A DNA stretch of 64,000 nucleotides, taken from an uncultured Roseovarius sp. (GTDB lineage: Bacteria > Pseudomonadota > Alphaproteobacteria > Rhodobacterales > Rhodobacteraceae). The DNA lies in the NCBI RefSeq assembly GCF_947259555.1, contig NZ_CAMYMD010000025.1:81169-145168 (forward strand), read 5' to 3'. Positions 37,863-47,345 of this stretch are shown here, in pieces (position 1 is the stretch's first letter; each line of letters starts with the position of its first letter). The position numbers and the translations under genes were made by a program. The notes beneath the pieces are model-generated. The model was not told where the DNA came from, did not search any database, and saw only the letters and a program-made list of their open reading frames with translations.

Positions 37863-38825
37863 TTATCGGCTGCGGGTCAATTCAAGAAACACATCCTGCA
37901 AATCGGCTTGCTCGGTTTTCACATCTCGTATTGATATTCCAGCCTCGCGGACCGCCGCCAATACTGTCTCGGCGGGTGTTTTCGCAGAGTGATAAGTGAT
38001 CTCTATTGCGCCTCCGTCGCGCCGCGATACAGTCAGTCCGGAGCCTTGCGGAAGCGTTTCCACCGGGCCACCCGGTTGGATTATCATTGTCTTCACATCG
38101 AGGCGTCCCAGCAAGTTTGATGTCGAATCCCGGGCGACGACCTTGCCAAGGTTGATGATCGCAATCTCATCGCACATTTCTTCGGCCTCTTCGAGGTAAT
38201 GGGTCGTCAGGATGATTGTCATTCCCTCGCGGTTGAGCTGCCGTACATTTTCCCACAGCATCTGCCGCAACTCGATATCGACACCCGCCGTCGGTTCATC
38301 AAGCACAAGGATATGCGGATGATGCACCAATGCCTTGCCCAAGAGCAACCGCCGCCGCATGCCGCCCGAGAGGGTGCGTGCATAGGCATCGGCCTTGTCC
38401 TCCAGCCCGATCAGCCGCAGGATTTCGTCACTGCGCCGCTGTTTTCGGGGCACGCCGTATAGGCCCGCCTGAACCTCCAGCGCTCCGCGCGGTGTAAAAA
38501 ACGGATCCAGGTTCAATTCCTGCGGCATTACCCCGATCGAGGCGCGGCTCTGACGTGGATTGTGATCCTGATCAAACCCCCAGATCGTCACCTGACCGGC
38601 GGTTTTAACAACTAGCCCTGCCAGAATGTTGATCAGCGTCGATTTCCCGGCGCCGTTCGGCCCCAGCAGGCCAAAGACCGATCCCTGTGGAATATCCAGA
38701 TCGACGTTACTGAGCGCCTGTTTTGCAGGGCTCTTGCCCTGACCTTCATAGGTTTTCGTCAATCCCCGGATTTCAATGGCATTTGCGGCCATGCTGCTCT
38801 TGCCCCTCGGCTTGGCTTCACTCAT
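37863..38825 (-). CDS. ABC transporter ATP-binding protein, ABC-2/DrrA type
   Basis: ATPase of an ABC exporter. Walker A LLGPNGAGKSTLINIL, signature LSGGMRRRLLLGKAL, Walker B ILVLDEPTAGVD, and switch His in ILTTHYLEEAEEM. Large C-terminal region (~80 residues) as in DrrA/NodI-like proteins. Start ATG 38825 gives 320 aa; another ATG lies 11 codons downstream (MAANAIEIRG), and the track start is too early. No permease gene is adjacent: upstream is a divergent zinc-finger gene, downstream the riboswitch. Probably works with a permease elsewhere. Substrate unknown. Confidence 0.88.
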   Translation of the reverse strand: MSEAKPRGKSSMAANAIEIRGLTKTYEGQGKSPAKQALSNVDLDIPQGSVFGLLGPNGAGKSTLINILAGLVVKTAGQVTIWGFDQDHNPRQSRASIGVMPQELNLDPFFTPRGALEVQAGLYGVPRKQRRSDEILRLIGLEDKADAYARTLSGGMRRRLLLGKALVHHPHILVLDEPTAGVDIELRQMLWENVRQLNREGMTIILTTHYLEEAEEMCDEIAIINLGKVVARDSTSNLLGRLDVKTMIIQPGGPVETLPQGSGLTVSRRDGGAIEITYHSAKTPAETVLAAVREAGISIRDVKTEQADLQDVFLELTRSR

Positions 38826-38866
38826 ATTCGCACCTAGTGGAAAGCACGGCAAAAGGAAACGCCCAC

Positions 38867-39046
38867 ATGGCAACCGAAGCCCCGGAAACTCGTATCGTGG
38901 AAAACTACCGCGTCGCCTGCGACGGGGGCGAGGGCGCATTGGGCCATCCTCGCGTCTGGCTACAGATTCCGCGTGAGACGGGCTATGTCGAATGCCCTTA
39001 TTGCGATGCCATGCTCATTCATCGCGATTTCGAGGGCAAGGTCTGA
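38867..39046 (+). CDS. Zinc-finger domain protein, CHCC type (NDUFS6-like)
   Basis: A 59-aa protein. The pattern C-x8-H in CDGGEGALGHPRVWLQI followed by GYVECPYCDAMLIH matches the zf-CHCC domain of mitochondrial complex I subunit NDUFS6, so it may be a small complex I accessory subunit. AAAAGGAAA precedes ATG 38867; the track adds 48 spurious residues. It is separate from the nuo genes, which are not in the window. Confidence 0.85.
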   Translation: MATEAPETRIVENYRVACDGGEGALGHPRVWLQIPRETGYVECPYCDAMLIHRDFEGKV

Positions 39047-39125
39047 TCGACCGGTCTCGCGCTTCTGACAGGCCTCGGAGTTTGAGTATTTTTGGAAAGA
39101 TGGAGCCTGATCGGGAGGGCGACGC

Positions 39126-41927
39126 ATGTCATTCGGAAAAGGCTGTCATCTGCATCTGATCGACGGTTCGGCCTTTATTTTCAGAGCTTATCACGCCCTG
39201 CCGCCGCTGACACGGAAATCCGACGGTTTGCCGATCGGGGCGGTGTCGGGCTTTTGCAACATGCTGCAGCGCTATGTCGAGGGCAACAACGGCCATGATG
39301 CCCCCACCCATGTGGCGGTGATCTTTGACAAGGGCAGCCACACGTTCCGCAACGATCTTTATGACGCCTATAAGGCCAATCGCGAGGCGATGCCCGAGGA
39401 TCTGCGCCCGCAAATTCCGCTGACGCGCGATGCCACCCGCGCCTTCAACATCGCCTGCGAGGAAATCGAGGGCTATGAGGCCGATGATATCATCGCCACG
39501 CTCGCCTGTCAGGCGCGCGACCTAGGCGGGCGGGTGACGATCATCAGTTCCGACAAGGACCTGATGCAGCTGGTCGGCAACGGTGTCGAAATGCTAGACG
39601 CGATGAAGAACCGCCGCATCGATGTTGACGGCGTGCGCGAGAAATTCGGGGTGGACCCGGGCCGCGTGGTCGATGTGCAGGCCCTGGCCGGTGACAGTGT
39701 CGACAATATCCCCGGCGCGCCCGGAATCGGGATCAAGACGGCGGCCCTTCTTATCAATGAATTCGGCTCTCTCGAAGATCTCCTTGACCGGGCCGAGGAA
39801 ATCAAACAGCCCAAGCGCCGCGAGACCCTGTTGGCAAAGCGCGAACAGATCGAGATGTCCAAACGTTTGGTGCAGCTTGACTGCAACACGCCGCTCGACT
39901 TCACGCTGGATGATCTCGAGGTGCGTGATCCCGATCCCGACACGCTGCTCGGTTTTCTGGCCGAAATGGAGTTTCGTACGCTTTCCAAGCGGATTGCGGA
40001 CGCACTGGGTGAGGATGCGCCCGTGATTCCCGAACCCGCTTCGGAGGCCACAGAGGATGCACCGAAAGCCCCAGATTGGCCCGGAATAGAGCCTGATACC
40101 TACACGCGCGTCAGCGATATGGCGACGCTGGAGGACTGGATCGCCACGATTCGCGCGCAGGGCTTTGTTGCCATCGACACCGAGACCACCTCGCTCAATG
40201 AAATGCAGGCCGATCTGGTGGGTATATCGCTGGCCACAACGCCCGGCACCGCCTGCTACATCCCGCTTGGGCACAAGGACGGCGCATCGGATGACCTTTT
40301 CGGCTCGGATACGCTGGCAGAGGGGCAGTTGCCGATGCAGGACGTGCTGGATGCGCTCAAGCCGGTGCTTGAGGATGACGCGATCCTCAAGATCGGGCAG
40401 AACATGAAGTACGATGCCAAGATTCTTGCCGGCCACGGCCTCACCATCGCGCCCATCGACGACACCATGCTGATGTCCTACGCGCTGCACGCGGGCGAGC
40501 ATGGGCACGGCATGGATACGCTGTCGGAGCGGTATCTCAGCCACGATCCGATCCCGATCAAGTCGCTTCTGGGTTCTGGCAAGTCCGCCATCACATTCGA
40601 CCGTGTGCCGCTTGACGAGGCGGTTAAATACGCCGCCGAGGATGCCGATATCACCCTGCGCCTGTGGCATATCTTCAAGCCGCAGCTGCACCGCGCCAGC
40701 GTCACCACCGTCTATGAAACGCTGGAACGTCCGCTTGTTCCGGTTCTCGCCCGGATGGAGCGGCACGGCGTCAAGGTCGACCGCGAGACGCTGCGCGCTA
40801 TGTCAGGCAAGTTCGCGCAGAAAATGGCTGGATTAGAGTCTGAAATCCACGAGCTGGCCGGGCGTAGCTTCAATGTCGGCTCTCCCAAGCAGTTGGGTGA
40901 GATCCTTTTTGATGAAATGGGCCTCGGCGGGGGCAAGAAGGGCAAGACCGGCGCCTATGCCACCGGTGCCGATGTGCTTGAGGATCTGGCGACGGAGCAC
41001 GAGCTGCCTGCCCGCGTGCTCGACTGGCGGCAATTGTCGAAACTGAAATCGACCTACACGGACGCGTTGCAGGATCACATCGACCCTGACACTGGCCGGG
41101 TGCATACATCTTACGTTCAGACCGGGGCCAATACCGGGCGTCTCGCCTCGACCGATCCGAACCTGCAGAATATCCCTGTGCGCTCCGAAGAGGGCCGGCG
41201 TATTCGCGAGGCCTTTGTCGCAGAGCAGGGAAATCGCCTTGTCAGTCTCGATTACAGCCAGATCGAGCTTCGTATCCTCGCCCATGTGGCGCAGATCGAC
41301 TCGCTCAAACAGGCGTTCCGTGACGGCCAGGACATTCACGCCATGACTGCAAGCGAGATGTTCAACGTGCCGATGGACGAGATGACACCCGAGGTGCGCC
41401 GTCAGGCCAAGGCGATCAATTTCGGGGTGATCTACGGCATTTCCGGCTTTGGCCTCGCGCGCAACCTGCGCATCCCGAGGTCAGAGGCGCAGGGCTTTAT
41501 CGACCGTTACTTCGAGCGCTTTCCAGGCATCAAGGATTACATGGACGCAACCGTTTCCTTCGCCAAGGAACATCGCCATGTTCAAACCCTGTTTGGTCGT
41601 AAGATCCATACCCCCGAGATCTCAGCCAAGGGCCCGCGCGCAGGCTTTGCCCGCCGTGCCGCAATCAACGCGCCAATTCAGGGCACCGCCGCCGACATCA
41701 TCCGGCGCGCCATGATCCGCATGCCCGGCGCGATCGAGGGGCTGCCCTGCAAGATGCTGCTACAGGTGCATGACGAACTGATCTTCGAGGTGGCAGAGCA
41801 CAGCACCGACCGCCTGATCGAAGTGGCCCGCGACGTCATGCAGGGCGCCACCGACCCGGCGGTCCATCTAGACGTACCGCTGGTGGTGGATGCCGGGCAG
41901 GGTGCCAACTGGGCCGAGGCGCATTGA
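39126..41927 (+). CDS. polA: DNA polymerase I
   Basis: Repair and Okazaki-fragment polymerase. Three domains: 5'-3' exonuclease at residues 1-~290 (LHLIDGSAFIFRAYHALPPL, VISSDKDLMQLV), 3'-5' exonuclease ~325-520 with intact acidic motifs (FVAIDTETTSLNEM, ILKIGQNMKYD, YAAEDADITLRLW), and polymerase with motif A SLDYSQIELRILAH, motif B RRQAKAINFGVIYGISGFGL and motif C LLQVHDELIFEV. The intact exonuclease residues predict proofreading. 933 aa; GGGAGGGCG before the ATG. Confidence 0.98.
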   Translation: MSFGKGCHLHLIDGSAFIFRAYHALPPLTRKSDGLPIGAVSGFCNMLQRYVEGNNGHDAPTHVAVIFDKGSHTFRNDLYDAYKANREAMPEDLRPQIPLTRDATRAFNIACEEIEGYEADDIIATLACQARDLGGRVTIISSDKDLMQLVGNGVEMLDAMKNRRIDVDGVREKFGVDPGRVVDVQALAGDSVDNIPGAPGIGIKTAALLINEFGSLEDLLDRAEEIKQPKRRETLLAKREQIEMSKRLVQLDCNTPLDFTLDDLEVRDPDPDTLLGFLAEMEFRTLSKRIADALGEDAPVIPEPASEATEDAPKAPDWPGIEPDTYTRVSDMATLEDWIATIRAQGFVAIDTETTSLNEMQADLVGISLATTPGTACYIPLGHKDGASDDLFGSDTLAEGQLPMQDVLDALKPVLEDDAILKIGQNMKYDAKILAGHGLTIAPIDDTMLMSYALHAGEHGHGMDTLSERYLSHDPIPIKSLLGSGKSAITFDRVPLDEAVKYAAEDADITLRLWHIFKPQLHRASVTTVYETLERPLVPVLARMERHGVKVDRETLRAMSGKFAQKMAGLESEIHELAGRSFNVGSPKQLGEILFDEMGLGGGKKGKTGAYATGADVLEDLATEHELPARVLDWRQLSKLKSTYTDALQDHIDPDTGRVHTSYVQTGANTGRLASTDPNLQNIPVRSEEGRRIREAFVAEQGNRLVSLDYSQIELRILAHVAQIDSLKQAFRDGQDIHAMTASEMFNVPMDEMTPEVRRQAKAINFGVIYGISGFGLARNLRIPRSEAQGFIDRYFERFPGIKDYMDATVSFAKEHRHVQTLFGRKIHTPEISAKGPRAGFARRAAINAPIQGTAADIIRRAMIRMPGAIEGLPCKMLLQVHDELIFEVAEHSTDRLIEVARDVMQGATDPAVHLDVPLVVDAGQGANWAEAH

Positions 41928-42089
41928 CGGCGTCCGGTCACAATGAAGGGTGACTTTTCTACGAAGAACGGTTAGACAAATTACGTAGCGTACGCGTCGC
42001 GGAGGCCATCGATATGTCGCTTACGAGTGGCGCGTTCCGCCGCGAATCGTTCTACGAGGGCCGCTCTTTCGTAACACTTGGAGCCCGAA

Positions 42090-42503
42090 ATGCCCCGTCA
42101 GACTAATCTGATCCTTTGCCCGGTTAATTTGCGCCACCTAAAGGTGGAGTATAACGCGTATTCCGAGGCCGTCGAAATGGCTCAGCGGCGCGGTGCCAAG
42201 CTCATTGTAGCGACCATTGCGCCCGAGATAGAGCGCAATATGAACATTTATAATTCAGACATTTACTGGGGCGAAGAGCTCAAGAAGTTTGTCGCGGCTC
42301 ACCCGGCTGAGGGGGTTGATGTCGAGTTGATCGTGCGCAAGGGCGCAGTGCACCGGCAGATCGTCAAGCTGGCGGATGAGCGCAAAGTTGACCTGATAGT
42401 GATGGAATCCGCTAACCCCAAGGTGAAGGACTATCTGCTTGGGACGACTTCGAGTCATGTTGTTACGCACGCGGAATGCTCAGTTTACGTGGTGCGCAGC
42501 TGA
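42090..42503 (+). CDS. Universal stress protein family (UspA-like)
   Basis: A 137-aa single Usp domain: ILCPVNLRHLKVEYNAYSEAVEMA at the start, DLIVMES near the nucleotide site and GTTSSHVVTHAECSVYVV at the end. The first glycines of the usual ATP loop (GxxG) are replaced by ANPKVKD, so ATP binding is uncertain. True start is ATG 42090 after GGAG; the track begins at an upstream TTG. The 160 bp after polA contain no other gene. It overlaps the end of the convergent hyi-like gene by 19 bp. Confidence 0.82.
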   Translation: MPRQTNLILCPVNLRHLKVEYNAYSEAVEMAQRRGAKLIVATIAPEIERNMNIYNSDIYWGEELKKFVAAHPAEGVDVELIVRKGAVHRQIVKLADERKVDLIVMESANPKVKDYLLGTTSSHVVTHAECSVYVVRS

Positions 42504-43246
42504 CACCAGCCGAGGCCTATTTCGGTCGTGCTCTCAGGGTTATACTCTCCACTAACGACGCCGGTATAACGCTCAGAATCCAGCTGTGTGAAAAAGGCAG
42601 GATAGTCGATCTGGCCTCCAGTCGGCTCGTGACGACCCGGAAACCCCGCGACTTGAACATGACCCGCATGCCGTCCAAATTTCTCCCACGTACCGATCAC
42701 ATCACCGGTGAGTATATGGGCGTGGTAGGTATCAAATTGCAGCGTAAGGTTCGGAGCAGCGACCGCATCCAGAATTCGCTCTGCCATTTTGAAGTCGTTC
42801 AGAAAATAGCCGGGCATGTCGATCGGATTTATAGGTTCTATGGTCAAACCTTGATCAGGGGCACGTGCCGCGGCCCATTCCAGATTTGAAATGAACGTCG
42901 CTTCGGCGTTCGCATTGTGCGAGATCCCAGACATGACATGAATATGTTGGACGTCGAGCGCAGTCGCGTAGTCAAGTGCCTCTTCGAACTGACTGCGGAA
43001 TTCCGTTTCACGGCCAGGGCAAGCGGCCAAACCACGACTGCCAGAACTCCAATGTGGTTCCGGCGTGTTGATCAAGACAAGATTTACAGCTGCACACTCG
43101 AGATCATCGCGCAGGCTCTTTATTGACCGCTCGTATGGATACAGGATCTCAACCGAGTCAAACCCCGCCTTCGCGGCCATCTCGATCCGCCTTTCGGGCG
43201 GATACTCGGTAAAAAGAAAGGTCAGATTGGCCGCAAAACGGGGCAT
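42485..43246 (-). CDS. Hydroxypyruvate isomerase-like TIM-barrel protein
   Basis: Sugar phosphate isomerase/epimerase fold. MPRFAANLTFLFTEYPPERRIEMAAKAGFDSVEI at the start, TIEPINPIDMPGYFL with a metal-site Glu, QFDTYHAHILTGD and the C-terminal GEYNPES match the Hyi/OtnI family that interconverts hydroxypyruvate and tartronate semialdehyde or a related sugar acid. 253 aa. Upstream genes ytoQ and pheT run in the same direction, 3 bp and 19 bp apart, so all three may be co-transcribed. Confidence 0.83.
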   Translation of the reverse strand: MPRFAANLTFLFTEYPPERRIEMAAKAGFDSVEILYPYERSIKSLRDDLECAAVNLVLINTPEPHWSSGSRGLAACPGRETEFRSQFEEALDYATALDVQHIHVMSGISHNANAEATFISNLEWAAARAPDQGLTIEPINPIDMPGYFLNDFKMAERILDAVAAPNLTLQFDTYHAHILTGDVIGTWEKFGRHAGHVQVAGFPGRHEPTGGQIDYPAFFTQLDSERYTGVVSGEYNPESTTEIGLGWCQLRTT

Positions 43247-43249
43247 GTT

Positions 43250-43696
43250 CTAGGCCGGAAGGCTACCATCCTGGACATAGCGAATGATTTCAACCACCTG
43301 TGCAGGCTCGCGTGCCATGGCAAGGGCGGCGGCATCCACCTCCTTGAGCGCATGGTCATGCTCTGGCGGCTGCAGGATGATCAGCGACTTTCCAAGCGCC
43401 GAGGCATAACCCGCATCAAAGGCAGCGTTCCACTGCTTGTACTTGTCGCCAAAGCGTACCACCACGATATCGGCATCGGCAATCCCCTTGCGGGTGCGGA
43501 TTGCGTTGACCATCGCGCCTTTGTGGTCATGCCAATACTTGTCTGGCTCCTCTCCGAGAATGGCAACACCGCAATCGTCGCTTGCTGCATGATCGGTAAC
43601 CGGGCTGCTGAACACGACATCAAGACCTTCGGCCCCCTTGATGATCTGTTCGCGCCAATCGGTATGAATTTCGCCTGACAGATAAACTTTCAACAT
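43250..43696 (-). CDS. YtoQ family protein (nucleoside 2-deoxyribosyltransferase-like)
   Basis: 148 aa, beginning MLKVYLSGEIHTDWREQI and containing GKSLIILQPPEHDHALKEVD. The pattern fits the YtoQ family, distantly related to nucleoside 2-deoxyribosyltransferases; no activity is established to my knowledge. The track start is nine codons too early; ATG 43696 has GGGAG(CG) upstream. It sits tightly between pheT and the hyi-like gene on one strand. Confidence 0.8.
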   Translation of the reverse strand: MLKVYLSGEIHTDWREQIIKGAEGLDVVFSSPVTDHAASDDCGVAILGEEPDKYWHDHKGAMVNAIRTRKGIADADIVVVRFGDKYKQWNAAFDAGYASALGKSLIILQPPEHDHALKEVDAAALAMAREPAQVVEIIRYVQDGSLPA

Positions 43697-43715
43697 GGTT
43701 CGCTCCCTTCTGTTG

Positions 43716-46115
43716 TCAGCCACGCAGCGTTCCGCCAGTGGCCTTGGTCACCTTTTCGATGATTTTGGCTGAAACTGTCTCTATCTCAGCGTCGGTTAAG
43801 GTCTTTTCACGTGGTTGGAGACGCACTGTGAGCGCCAGGGATTTCTTGTCTGTGCCGAGAGAGCCGCCAACGAATTCATCGAATACTCGGACGTCCTCCA
43901 CGAGTGACTTGTCCGCTCCGGCAGCTGCGTTCATCAGGGTCAGCGCCTCGATTTCGGTGGGCACAACAAACGCAAAGTCCCGCTCGACCGGTTGCAGATC
44001 GCTGATATCCAACGCACCACGGGTGGAAGACGTCTTGCGTGGAAGGGGTATTTCGGTGGGATAGAGTGTGAACGCAACCACCGGACCTTTGACATCCAAC
44101 GCCTGTAAGACGCGTGGGTGCAATTCTCCGAATACGGCCAATACCTTCTTTGGACCAAGGCAAATGCGTCCGTGCCGACCGGGATGAAACCAGCTTGGGC
44201 CGTCGCGCAGGATTTGCACCTTGGCTGGCGCGCCGATGGACGAGAGAATCGCTTCGGCGTCCGCTTTCGCGTCGAAAAGATCAACGGCTCGGGTGGTTTT
44301 ATGAACATCCTTTGGTCCGGTTCGCCCCACAAGAATGCCAGCGACTTGCAGATGCTGCTCACCCGGTTCGCCACCTTGAAAGGCATGGCCGACTTCGAAA
44401 AGGGCCATGTCGACAATCCCGCGCGCCTGATTGCGCGCCGCGGCCTGCAACAGGCCGGGCAGAAGATCAGGCCGCATGTGGCTCAAGTCGGAACTGATCG
44501 GATTGGCTAGCATTGTTGCATCGCCTCCGCCGCCAAAAAGCGAGGCGGCGGCATGGTTGATGAAGCTGTAAGTTACGCACTCGTTGTATCCAAGAGCCGC
44601 GCCCATGCGTCGGGCAATCTGTTCTCGCTTTTGCATCGGGTTGAGGATTGGCTTTGGCACTCCTTCAACGGCGCGGGGCATTGGCCGACCCACGAGCTTT
44701 GTCAATGAAGCGATGCGCGCGACCTCTTCCACGAGATCGGCTTCGCCCAGGATGTCGGGCCGCCAACTCGGCACATGCGCCATGTGTCCTTCGAGTTTGA
44801 AGCCAAGAGCCGTAAGCGTTTGACGTTGTTCGCTTTCCGGTATGTCCATGCCAACGAGCGATTGAACGCGGGCAGAGTCGAGTCGATAGGCCCGTGTGAC
44901 GTCCGGGACTTTGCCCGCCACGACCCGATTAGATGGCTTGCCACCGCAGAGATCGAGGATCATTTGCGTCGCGAGATCCAGTGCATCCATATTGAAGGAA
45001 GGGTCTATTCCACGTTCATTCCTATAGCGCGCGTCTGAATTGATCTTGAGAGCACGGCCAGTCGTGGCAATCTGCACCCGGTCCCACACCGCAGCTTCGA
45101 GAAAAACATTCACTGTGTCCCGGGTACAGCCGGTTGAAAGGCCACCCATGATACCGCCGATACTCTCAACACCCGTGTCATCGGAAATGACCACTTGACC
45201 GGGCTCAAGGGTATATTCTTTCTCATCAAGACCGACGAATGTCTCACCGCCATTGCTGCGATGCACCCGCAGATCGCCAGACACCTTGTCGGCGTCGAAC
45301 ACGTGCAGTGGGCGGTTACGATCATATGTGAAGAAATTAGTGATATCGACAAGCGCAGAGATCGGTCGCAGCCCGATGGCGCGTAACCTGTCCTGAAGCC
45401 ACTCTGGCGAAGGCCCGTTCGTAACGTCCTGAATAAATCTCCCGGCAAAGACTTCACAGCCGCTATTTTTGGCATCTTCGTCAATGGTGATTGCAATCGG
45501 ACAGGCAAGCTGTCCTTCGATATCCGCCGTTTTTGCGGGCTTCATCCGACCGAGACCACGTGCCGCTAGATCAAGTGCAATCCCACGCACGCCAAGCGCG
45601 TCGGGACGATTGGGCGTGATCGCGATCTCGATTACAGGGTCCACCTTGGCCGGATCATTCTCGGCCAGCCAATCGACAAACCGCTCGCCCACCTCGCCCG
45701 AGGGCAGCTCGATGATGCCGTCATGCTCCTCCGACAGCTCCATCTCGCGCTCTGAGCACATCATGCCATGGCTGTCGATCCCGCGGATCTTGCCCACGCC
45801 GATGGTCGTGTCGATGCCCGGCACGTAGACGCCCGGCTTGGCGATCACCACAGTGATCCCCTCGCGCGCATTGGGCGCACCACAGATGATCTGCGTCTCG
45901 CCCGCATTGGTCGCCACCTGACACACCCGCAGCTTGTCGGCATCGGGATGCTTTTCGGCGCTGACAACCTTGCCGATGGTAAAATCCCCCAGCCGCGCGG
46001 CTGGGTCGGAAATGCTTTCCACCTCCAGCCCCAGATCGGTCAGGGTTTCCGCGATCTCCGCCACCGAGGCCGTGGTCTCGAGATGGTCTTTCAGCCAGGA
46101 CAATGTGAATTTCAT
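43716..46115 (-). CDS. pheT: Phenylalanyl-tRNA synthetase beta subunit
   Basis: Charges tRNA-Phe together with PheS. N-terminal MKFTLSWLKDHLETTASV, tRNA-binding OB domain (KVVSAEKHPDADKLRVCQVAT), B3/B4 editing domain, B5 domain and the C-terminal anticodon-binding FDX domain (VERDFAFVVP, KSLALTVRLQPREKTLTDAEIE). Start ATG 46115; the track adds 20 residues. 799 aa. pheS is not in the window and does not precede it, unlike the usual pheST order. Codon use changes from strongly G/C-ending in the first ~550 bp to more relaxed later. Confidence 0.96.
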   Translation of the reverse strand: MKFTLSWLKDHLETTASVAEIAETLTDLGLEVESISDPAARLGDFTIGKVVSAEKHPDADKLRVCQVATNAGETQIICGAPNAREGITVVIAKPGVYVPGIDTTIGVGKIRGIDSHGMMCSEREMELSEEHDGIIELPSGEVGERFVDWLAENDPAKVDPVIEIAITPNRPDALGVRGIALDLAARGLGRMKPAKTADIEGQLACPIAITIDEDAKNSGCEVFAGRFIQDVTNGPSPEWLQDRLRAIGLRPISALVDITNFFTYDRNRPLHVFDADKVSGDLRVHRSNGGETFVGLDEKEYTLEPGQVVISDDTGVESIGGIMGGLSTGCTRDTVNVFLEAAVWDRVQIATTGRALKINSDARYRNERGIDPSFNMDALDLATQMILDLCGGKPSNRVVAGKVPDVTRAYRLDSARVQSLVGMDIPESEQRQTLTALGFKLEGHMAHVPSWRPDILGEADLVEEVARIASLTKLVGRPMPRAVEGVPKPILNPMQKREQIARRMGAALGYNECVTYSFINHAAASLFGGGGDATMLANPISSDLSHMRPDLLPGLLQAAARNQARGIVDMALFEVGHAFQGGEPGEQHLQVAGILVGRTGPKDVHKTTRAVDLFDAKADAEAILSSIGAPAKVQILRDGPSWFHPGRHGRICLGPKKVLAVFGELHPRVLQALDVKGPVVAFTLYPTEIPLPRKTSSTRGALDISDLQPVERDFAFVVPTEIEALTLMNAAAGADKSLVEDVRVFDEFVGGSLGTDKKSLALTVRLQPREKTLTDAEIETVSAKIIEKVTKATGGTLRG

Positions 46116-46180
46116 GCGTGCTCTTCCGACTGCGAAACTTGGGTCAGCCTGCGCTTTACCGGATATGTCGGACATGGAAA

Positions 46181-46204
46181 ACCCCGCATTGCTGCGGGGC
46201 TTTG
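46181..46204 (-). terminator. Intrinsic terminator downstream of cuyA
   Basis: Minus strand: GCCCCGCA, 4-nt loop, TGCGGGG, then TTTTCC. It lies 25-50 bp after the cuyA stop and before pheT. Confidence 0.8.
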
Positions 46205-46228
46205 CCGTTGGTCAGTGCGTGATGCCGC

Positions 46229-47245
46229 TCAACTCGTCCAGCGGGACGCGAAATCAAAGGCGCTGTCATAGCCGAAAAGCGCGACCGATCCGCCGGTATG
46301 CAGGAACACGACCCGCTCGCCCTTCTTGAAATGGCCCTTGCGGATAAGGTCGACAAAGCCTGCCGCCCCCTTGGCCGAATAGACCGGATCAAGCAGGATT
46401 GCCTCCAGCTCCGCGAACATCTGAATGGCCTCGATGCCGCTCTCGGTCGGAATGCCATAGCCCTCGCCCACGTAATCGGTATTGGCGACCACGTCCTCGC
46501 GCGCCACGACACCGGCGCAGCCCAGCTTTTCCGCCGTCGCACAGGCGAGGTTATAGACGTTTTCCTCCTGCTTCGGCTTGGGCGCGCGCACCCCGATCCC
46601 CAACAGCGGGATTTGCGCGTTCATCGCCTTGAGCCCGGTGATCAGCCCCGCCTGCGTGCCGGCACTGCCGGTCGCATGCACGATATGGTCGATCTTGAGC
46701 GCGCGATCATTGAACTGCGCCAGCATCTCGAAGGCACAATTGACATAGCCAAGCGCACCCGTGGGGTTCGATCCGCCGCCGGGGATGGTATAGACATTGC
46801 GCCCCTCGGCGCGGAACTTGTCGGCGACCTTTTCCATCTCGGCATTCATGTCACCGCCGCCGGGGCGTTTTTCGGTCGTGGCCCCATGCATGTGATCCAG
46901 CAGCACGTTGCCGTTATTGTTGTAATTGGCATTGTTCGAGCCGGTCCGGTCCTCCAACAGGATATGGCAATCTAGCCCCAGCTTGGCCGCAAAGGCCGCC
47001 GTCTGACGGGCGTGGTTGGATTGCGTGGCACCTTGGGTCATCACCATGTCCGCGCCCTGCAATTCCGCCTCGGCCATCAGGAATTCCAGCTTGCGGGTCT
47101 TGTTGCCCCCCGTCGAAAGACCGGTGCAATCATCCCGCTTGATCCAGATTTCGGGGCCGTTCAATTCCTTGGTCAGCCGGTCCAGCCGCTCCAGCGGGGT
47201 CGGCAGATGGGCGATAAAACGGCGGGGGTAACGGGCGAGATGCAT
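46229..47245 (-). CDS. cuyA: D-cysteine desulfhydrase family PLP enzyme, probably L-cysteate sulfo-lyase
   Basis: Fold-type II PLP enzyme. The PLP lysine is in [38 protein letters not shown] and [18 protein letters not shown] are family motifs. The segment [20 protein letters not shown] and the overall resemblance point to CuyA of marine roseobacters, which splits L-cysteate to pyruvate, sulfite and ammonium; D-cysteine desulfhydrase is the alternative. Start ATG 47245 after GGAGG (338 aa). Divergent from a LysR gene, which likely regulates it. No sulfite exporter (cuyZ) is adjacent. Family certain, substrate inferred. Confidence 0.82.
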   Translation of the reverse strand: MHLARYPRRFIAHLPTPLERLDRLTKELNGPEIWIKRDDCTGLSTGGNKTRKLEFLMAEAELQGADMVMTQGATQSNHARQTAAFAAKLGLDCHILLEDRTGSNNANYNNNGNVLLDHMHGATTEKRPGGGDMNAEMEKVADKFRAEGRNVYTIPGGGSNPTGALGYVNCAFEMLAQFNDRALKIDHIVHATGSAGTQAGLITGLKAMNAQIPLLGIGVRAPKPKQEENVYNLACATAEKLGCAGVVAREDVVANTDYVGEGYGIPTESGIEAIQMFAELEAILLDPVYSAKGAAGFVDLIRKGHFKKGERVVFLHTGGSVALFGYDSAFDFASRWTS

Positions 47246-47324
47246 TTGAGGTCCTCCATCAAACATGCGTTTCGCGCAGGGTAGGACGCGACAATCATGC
47301 CGTCCAATGCTAATATCGCCAAAG

Positions 47325-47345
47325 ATAATGCAAGGTATGCAATAT
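47325..47345. promoter_or_regulatory. Possible LysR-type operator over the lysR start codon
   Basis: An imperfect 21-bp dyad (ATAATGCA - GGTA - TGCAATAT) with 8 of 9 outer positions complementary apart from one mismatch; it contains a T-N11-A core. It lies in the cuyA/lysR divergent gap and reaches the lysR ATG at 47344. Confidence 0.45.

Noticed and set aside
39594-40766. 390-aa minus-strand ORF inside polA.
   Set aside because: Shadow of polA; composition is that of reversed codons and polA is intact.
41928-42089. 160-bp gap after polA, inspected for a small RNA or tRNA.
   Set aside because: No cloverleaf, terminator or convincing promoter could be seen.
43803-43816. TTTTCACGTGGTT, similar to a parS half.
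   Set aside because: Only the central TTCACGTG matches; the palindrome is not completed and it lies far from parAB.
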